NCBI GenBank assembly: GCA_025929745.1 | Contig: JAICPQ010000116.1 | Span: 1 to 8,328, forward strand | Reading direction: 5' to 3' | Source: Burkholderiales bacterium | GTDB lineage: Bacteria; Pseudomonadota; Gammaproteobacteria; Burkholderiales; SG8-39 | Length of the DNA stretch: 8,328 nucleotides | In this document: in pieces, positions 5,583 to 8,328 of the stretch | Layout of the letters: each line of letters starts with the position of its first letter | Numbering within the stretch: position 1 is the stretch's first letter | Notes under the pieces: generated by a model | What the model was told of the DNA's origin: nothing | Database searches by the model: none | The model's input: the letters and a program-made list of their open reading frames with translations, nothing else | Position numbers and translations under genes: made by a program

Positions 5583-6449
5583 ATGGTGGTTCGTCCGCTG
5601 CAAGGGGAGTTCGCTGCCGAAGTGATCGGCCTGCGCCTGCCGGTCGACGATGCCACCTTCCGCGACGTCGAGCTGGCCTGGCTGCGCCATCCGATTCTGG
5701 TGTTCCGCGATCTGCAGATGACGCCGCAGCAGCACATCGCCTTTACTCGGCGCTTCGGCCCGCTGCACATCATGGAGCCGCTGCAGTACAACCTGCCCGG
5801 CTACCCGGAGATATTCGTCGTCTCCAACGTGGAGGAAGGCGGCAAGGCGCTCGGCATGAAGCGCGCCGGCTGGGGTTGGCACACCGACGGCGAGGACAAG
5901 GCGATCCCGAATGCCGGCTCGATGCTCTACGCGCTCGAGCTACCGCCCGAAGGCGGCGACACGCTCTACGCCGACGGGTATGCGGCGTACGAGGCGCTTT
6001 CTGCTGACGTAAAGGACAAGATCCGGGGCCGTCGCGCCTGCTTCAGCCGGATCAAGCTCCATCACGTCCACTACCCGCACCTCCCGGCGCTCACCGAAGA
6101 GGACAAGCGCAAGCGACCCGACGTATGGCATCCGCTCGAGCGCCGGCACCCCAAGTCCGGCCGCACCGCCCTCTACATCGGCCGCTGGGCGTGCGCCATC
6201 GAAGGCATGCCCGAGGACGAGGGCGCACAGCTCGTGCGTTGGCTGCAGGAGTTCTCCGTGCGCCCTGAATTCGTCTACCGCCACCGCTGGCGCCTGCACG
6301 ACGCGGTGCTCTGGGACAACCGCTGTGCGCAGCACTGCGCCACGCCGTTCGACGACGCGAAGTACCGCCGTCACATGCTGCGCACCACCCTCGAGGGCGA
6401 CGCGCCCATGATGGCTACATCTCCAGCGCGCTCTCTCGCGTCGCCGTAA
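5583..6449 (+). CDS. TauD/TfdA family Fe(II)/2-oxoglutarate-dependent dioxygenase
   Basis: A 288-residue cytoplasmic non-haem iron dioxygenase. The iron triad is visible: WHTD with His100 and Asp102, and His251 in the WDNRCAQHCA block (244-253). RRHMLRTTLEGD (262-273) holds Arg263, matching the 2-oxoglutarate-binding Arg, and Arg267, matching the Arg that grips the substrate's acid group in TauD. The TauD segment HPVY that contacts taurine is not conserved (here HIMEPLQY, 62-69), so taurine is an unlikely substrate and another acid such as an aryloxy or alkyl carboxylate, sulfonate or sulfate is possible. The frame extends far upstream but there is antisense to the M20 gene. MVVRPLQGEFAAEV matches the family N-terminus. 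The C-terminus overlaps the convergent ABC ATPase gene by 35 bases, with a short tail after LEGD. Confidence 0.92.
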   Translation: MVVRPLQGEFAAEVIGLRLPVDDATFRDVELAWLRHPILVFRDLQMTPQQHIAFTRRFGPLHIMEPLQYNLPGYPEIFVVSNVEEGGKALGMKRAGWGWHTDGEDKAIPNAGSMLYALELPPEGGDTLYADGYAAYEALSADVKDKIRGRRACFSRIKLHHVHYPHLPALTEEDKRKRPDVWHPLERRHPKSGRTALYIGRWACAIEGMPEDEGAQLVRWLQEFSVRPEFVYRHRWRLHDAVLWDNRCAQHCATPFDDAKYRRHMLRTTLEGDAPMMATSPARSLASP

Positions 6450-7392
6450 ACCACACCGGGTCGCCGACCTGAAAGCGCGGCCCGGCTCCGTCGTTCGGCG
6501 CTTCGACGAGCGCGCGCTCGCCTTGTAAGTCGAGGTGGTACTCGAGCGTCGCCCCGAGATATAGGACGTTGCGAACCGTTCCCTGGCGCGCGAAGCCGCT
6601 CGAGGGCTGCTCGCGCGAGAGCCGCGCGCGTTCAGGCCGGATGGCGACCGTCTTGCCGTTTGCCTGAAAGAAATTCATGCGGCCGATGAACTCGGCGGCG
6701 AATCGGCTCGCCGGCTTCTCGTAGATCTCCGCCGGCCGGCCGATCTGCTCGATACGGCCCGCGTTCATCACGGCGATGCGATCCGACATGACGAGCGCCT
6801 CGCCCTGGTCGTGCGTGACGAACACCGTGGTGATGCCGAGCCTGCGCTGGATCCCGGCGATCTCCACGCGCATCTCTTCGCGCAGCTTGAGATCGAGGTT
6901 GGAGAGCGGCTCGTCGAGCAAGAGCACCGCGGGCCGGATGACGAGCGCGCGTGCAAGCGCGACGCGCTGGCGCTGCCCGCCCGAGAGCTCGAGCGGGCGG
7001 CGCTCGGCGAGGCCGCGCAGCTGGACTAGGTCGAGCGTCTCTTTGACACGCTGGCCGATCTCATCCGGCGCGGTTTTTCTCATCTTCAAGCCGAAAGCGA
7101 CGTTCTGCCCCGCGGTCATGTGCGGAAAGAGCGCGTAATCCTGGAACACGACGCCGATGTCGCGCTTGAAGGACGGAAGCCCGGCGACCGGCCGGCCTTT
7201 GAGGAAGATCTCACCTGCGCTCGGCGCGAAAAAGCCGGCGATGAGCCCGAGCGTGGTTGTCTTGCCGCAGCCCGAAGGACCGAGCAGCGTCAGGAACTCG
7301 CCTTCGCGCACTTCCAAGTCGACGCCCGCCACGGCGACGGTGGCCCCGTAGCACTTCTCGATGCCCGCAAGCCGCAGGGCCGGCTCAGACAC
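6415..7392 (-). CDS. ABC importer ATPase, PotA/FbpC-type
   Basis: A 325-residue nucleotide-binding subunit that powers the permeases encoded upstream. Visible in order are Walker A GPSGCGKT (38-45), Q-loop Gln84 in VVFQDYALFPHMT, signature LSGGQRQR (136-143), Walker B VLLLDE (156-161), D-loop NLD (165-167) and H-loop His194 in FVTHDQGEA. IGRPAEIYEKPASRFAAEFIG (217-237) marks the link to a C-terminal TOBE-type regulatory domain (IRPERARL, GTVRNVLYLGATLEYHL). This arrangement belongs to the spermidine/putrescine, iron and related importer ATPases. The GTG start lies 8 bases inside the end of the permease gene, which indicates translational coupling. Its 3' end runs 35 bases into the dioxygenase gene on the other strand. 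Polyamine is only one possibility; many PotA-like ATPases serve other solutes. Confidence 0.94.
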   Translation of the reverse strand: MSEPALRLAGIEKCYGATVAVAGVDLEVREGEFLTLLGPSGCGKTTTLGLIAGFFAPSAGEIFLKGRPVAGLPSFKRDIGVVFQDYALFPHMTAGQNVAFGLKMRKTAPDEIGQRVKETLDLVQLRGLAERRPLELSGGQRQRVALARALVIRPAVLLLDEPLSNLDLKLREEMRVEIAGIQRRLGITTVFVTHDQGEALVMSDRIAVMNAGRIEQIGRPAEIYEKPASRFAAEFIGRMNFFQANGKTVAIRPERARLSREQPSSGFARQGTVRNVLYLGATLEYHLDLQGERALVEAPNDGAGPRFQVGDPVWFTATRESALEM

Positions 7393-8188
7393 GATCGCGC
7401 TGACCGTAGATGAAATCGCCGAGGCCCGTCACGCGCTCCACAATCACGACAAGAACCAGCGGCAAGAGGAGCGTGATCACCGAGACCGCGGCAAGCGTAG
7501 GCGCAAAGCCGAATTCGAGAAAACCGAGGATCTTCACGGTGATCGGCACCTCGCCGGGCCGTACGAGGAAAAGAGAGAGATTGACGTCGGTAAACGAGTG
7601 CACGAAGGCGAACACCGCGCCTGCGACGATGCCACTCTTGATGAGGGGAAATACGACGTGCAACAGCGTGCGCCAGCGCGATGCGCCGAGACTGGCGGCC
7701 GCGAGCTCTACGTTCGGCGGGAGCGTATGCAGGCTGATCGCCACCGTGCGCACCGCGAACGGCAGGCAGATCACCACGTGCCCGACGAGAAGCGCGGTAA
7801 ATCCGATGTGTTCGCGAAGACCCGCGTATTGGAAGAGCTGAAGCAGCCCGACGCCGGTCACGAGCGCCGGCAGCATGAGCGGGCCCAGCGTGAGCGCCAC
7901 CATGGCGTCGCGTCCGGGGAATCGATGACGCGCAAGCGCGAAGGCGAGCGGCAGCGCCAGCAGCGTGCTGATGAGCGCGGTGATCGTGCCTAGCTTAAGA
8001 CTGAACCACAGCGGGTCGACCCACTCCGCCGACAGCGCCCTGCCCCACCATTGCAGCGAAAACCCGCGCGGCGGGAACTGCGAGCGGTTCGATTCGTTGA
8101 AGGACACCGCTGCGGTGATGAGGATCGGCCCAAGCATGAAGACGTACACGAAGATCACCACCGCGCGCAGCGCACTCCAGGGGCTCAT
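7385..8188 (-). CDS. ABC importer permease, PotC-type
   Basis: A 267-residue inner-membrane protein with about six hydrophobic segments (roughly residues 7-29, 62-85, 96-118, 130-152, 182-203 and 229-250). The EAA loop that docks on the ATPase is clear at 161-190 (ELAAASLGASRWRTLLHVVFP, then IKSGIVAG). The N-terminus (FMLGPILITAAVSFNES, followed by a FPPRGFSLQWW-type loop) is characteristic of the PotC / second permease of spermidine/putrescine-like importers. The ATG overlaps the stop of the upstream permease (ATGA at 8188-8185), and the gene end overlaps the ATPase start by 8 bases, so all three form one operon read right to left. The substrate-binding protein is not in the window. Confidence 0.93.
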   Translation of the reverse strand: MSPWSALRAVVIFVYVFMLGPILITAAVSFNESNRSQFPPRGFSLQWWGRALSAEWVDPLWFSLKLGTITALISTLLALPLAFALARHRFPGRDAMVALTLGPLMLPALVTGVGLLQLFQYAGLREHIGFTALLVGHVVICLPFAVRTVAISLHTLPPNVELAAASLGASRWRTLLHVVFPLIKSGIVAGAVFAFVHSFTDVNLSLFLVRPGEVPITVKILGFLEFGFAPTLAAVSVITLLLPLVLVVIVERVTGLGDFIYGQRDRV

Positions 8189-8328
8189 ATCGCGACCTGC
8201 TTCGCCCCGATCCGAGAGGCGGCATACAAAAGCAGAAGCGAAGAAAGGATGAGAATCACCGCGAGCGCGGCGCCGATCGACCAGTCGAGGAGCTGGGTCA
8301 TGAAGCCGTAGATCGCGGTGGCCATCAC
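8185..8328 (-). CDS. ABC importer permease, C-terminal end (PotB-type)
   Basis: The last 47 codons and TGA stop of a gene entering from the right edge. The visible protein reads VMATAIYGFMTQLLDWSIGA, then a hydrophobic helix (ALAVILILSSLLLLY), ending in a short basic tail ASRIGAKQVAI. ATAIY...LLDW.IGAAL followed by a final helix is the normal end of the first permease in PotB-like importers. Its stop overlaps the ATG of the PotC-like gene in an ATGA. The identification relies on the tail and on position in the operon. Confidence 0.8.
   Translation of the reverse strand: MMATAIYGFMTQLLDWSIGAALAVILILSSLLLLYAASRIGAKQVAI

Noticed and set aside
5568..5882. N-terminal extension of the M20 protein up to 5882
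   Set aside because: It is antisense to the dioxygenase, and the M20 family N-terminus is complete from 5567.

Overview
This is a gene-dense, GC-rich stretch of bacterial chromosome with no gap between genes longer than about 50 bases. A Bug/TctC-type tripartite-tricarboxylate receptor without its permease partners, together with TauD/TfdA, HpcH/HpaI, RraA-like and LigI-like catabolic enzymes and short GC-rich intergenic regions, points to a betaproteobacterium, most likely of the Burkholderiales type. That placement is an inference from gene content, not from a phylogenetic marker. There are no RNA genes, insertion sequences, CRISPR arrays or long repeats.

Layout from left to right: (1) Bases 1-509, minus strand: a small cupin whose stop overlaps (GTGA) the GTG start of an SsuC/TauC-like ABC permease running off the left edge. 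(2) Bases 562-2363, plus strand: a LigI-like amidohydrolase joined by an ATGA overlap to a Bug solute receptor. (3) Bases 2353-2769, minus strand: a hotdog-fold thioesterase. (4) Bases 2798-4396, plus strand: a 47-residue highly charged small ORF, then an HpcH/HpaI class II aldolase, then an overlapping RraA-like protein. (5) Bases 4380-5567, minus strand: an M20 amidohydrolase of the hippuricase type. (6) Bases 5583-6449, plus strand: a TauD/TfdA 2-oxoglutarate dioxygenase. (7) Bases 6415 to the right edge, minus strand: ATPase, permease and the end of a second permease of a PotA/PotC/PotB-type ABC importer, each joined to the next by overlapping stop and start.

The gene set reads as an accessory catabolic locus: uptake systems (an orphan Bug receptor and two ABC systems) beside enzymes that hydrolyse cyclic or amide substrates, oxidise C-H bonds, hydrolyse thioesters and cleave aldol adducts to pyruvate-type products. 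The LigI-like hydrolase and RraA-like protein recall the 4,5-cleavage (protocatechuate/gallate) route, where PDC hydrolase and CHA aldolase act a few steps apart. However, each lacks an arginine known to matter in the characterised enzyme, so the true substrates are probably different. The frequent changes of direction mean these are several small transcription units and may not form one pathway.

The points most worth a second look are: the charged small ORF; a perfect 9-bp hairpin that swallows the GTG start of the aldolase just behind that ORF; the Arg-to-Thr change in the RraA-like protein; a cupin with His where the motif usually has Glu; and -10-like hexamers so close to several start codons that the messages would be leaderless or nearly so.
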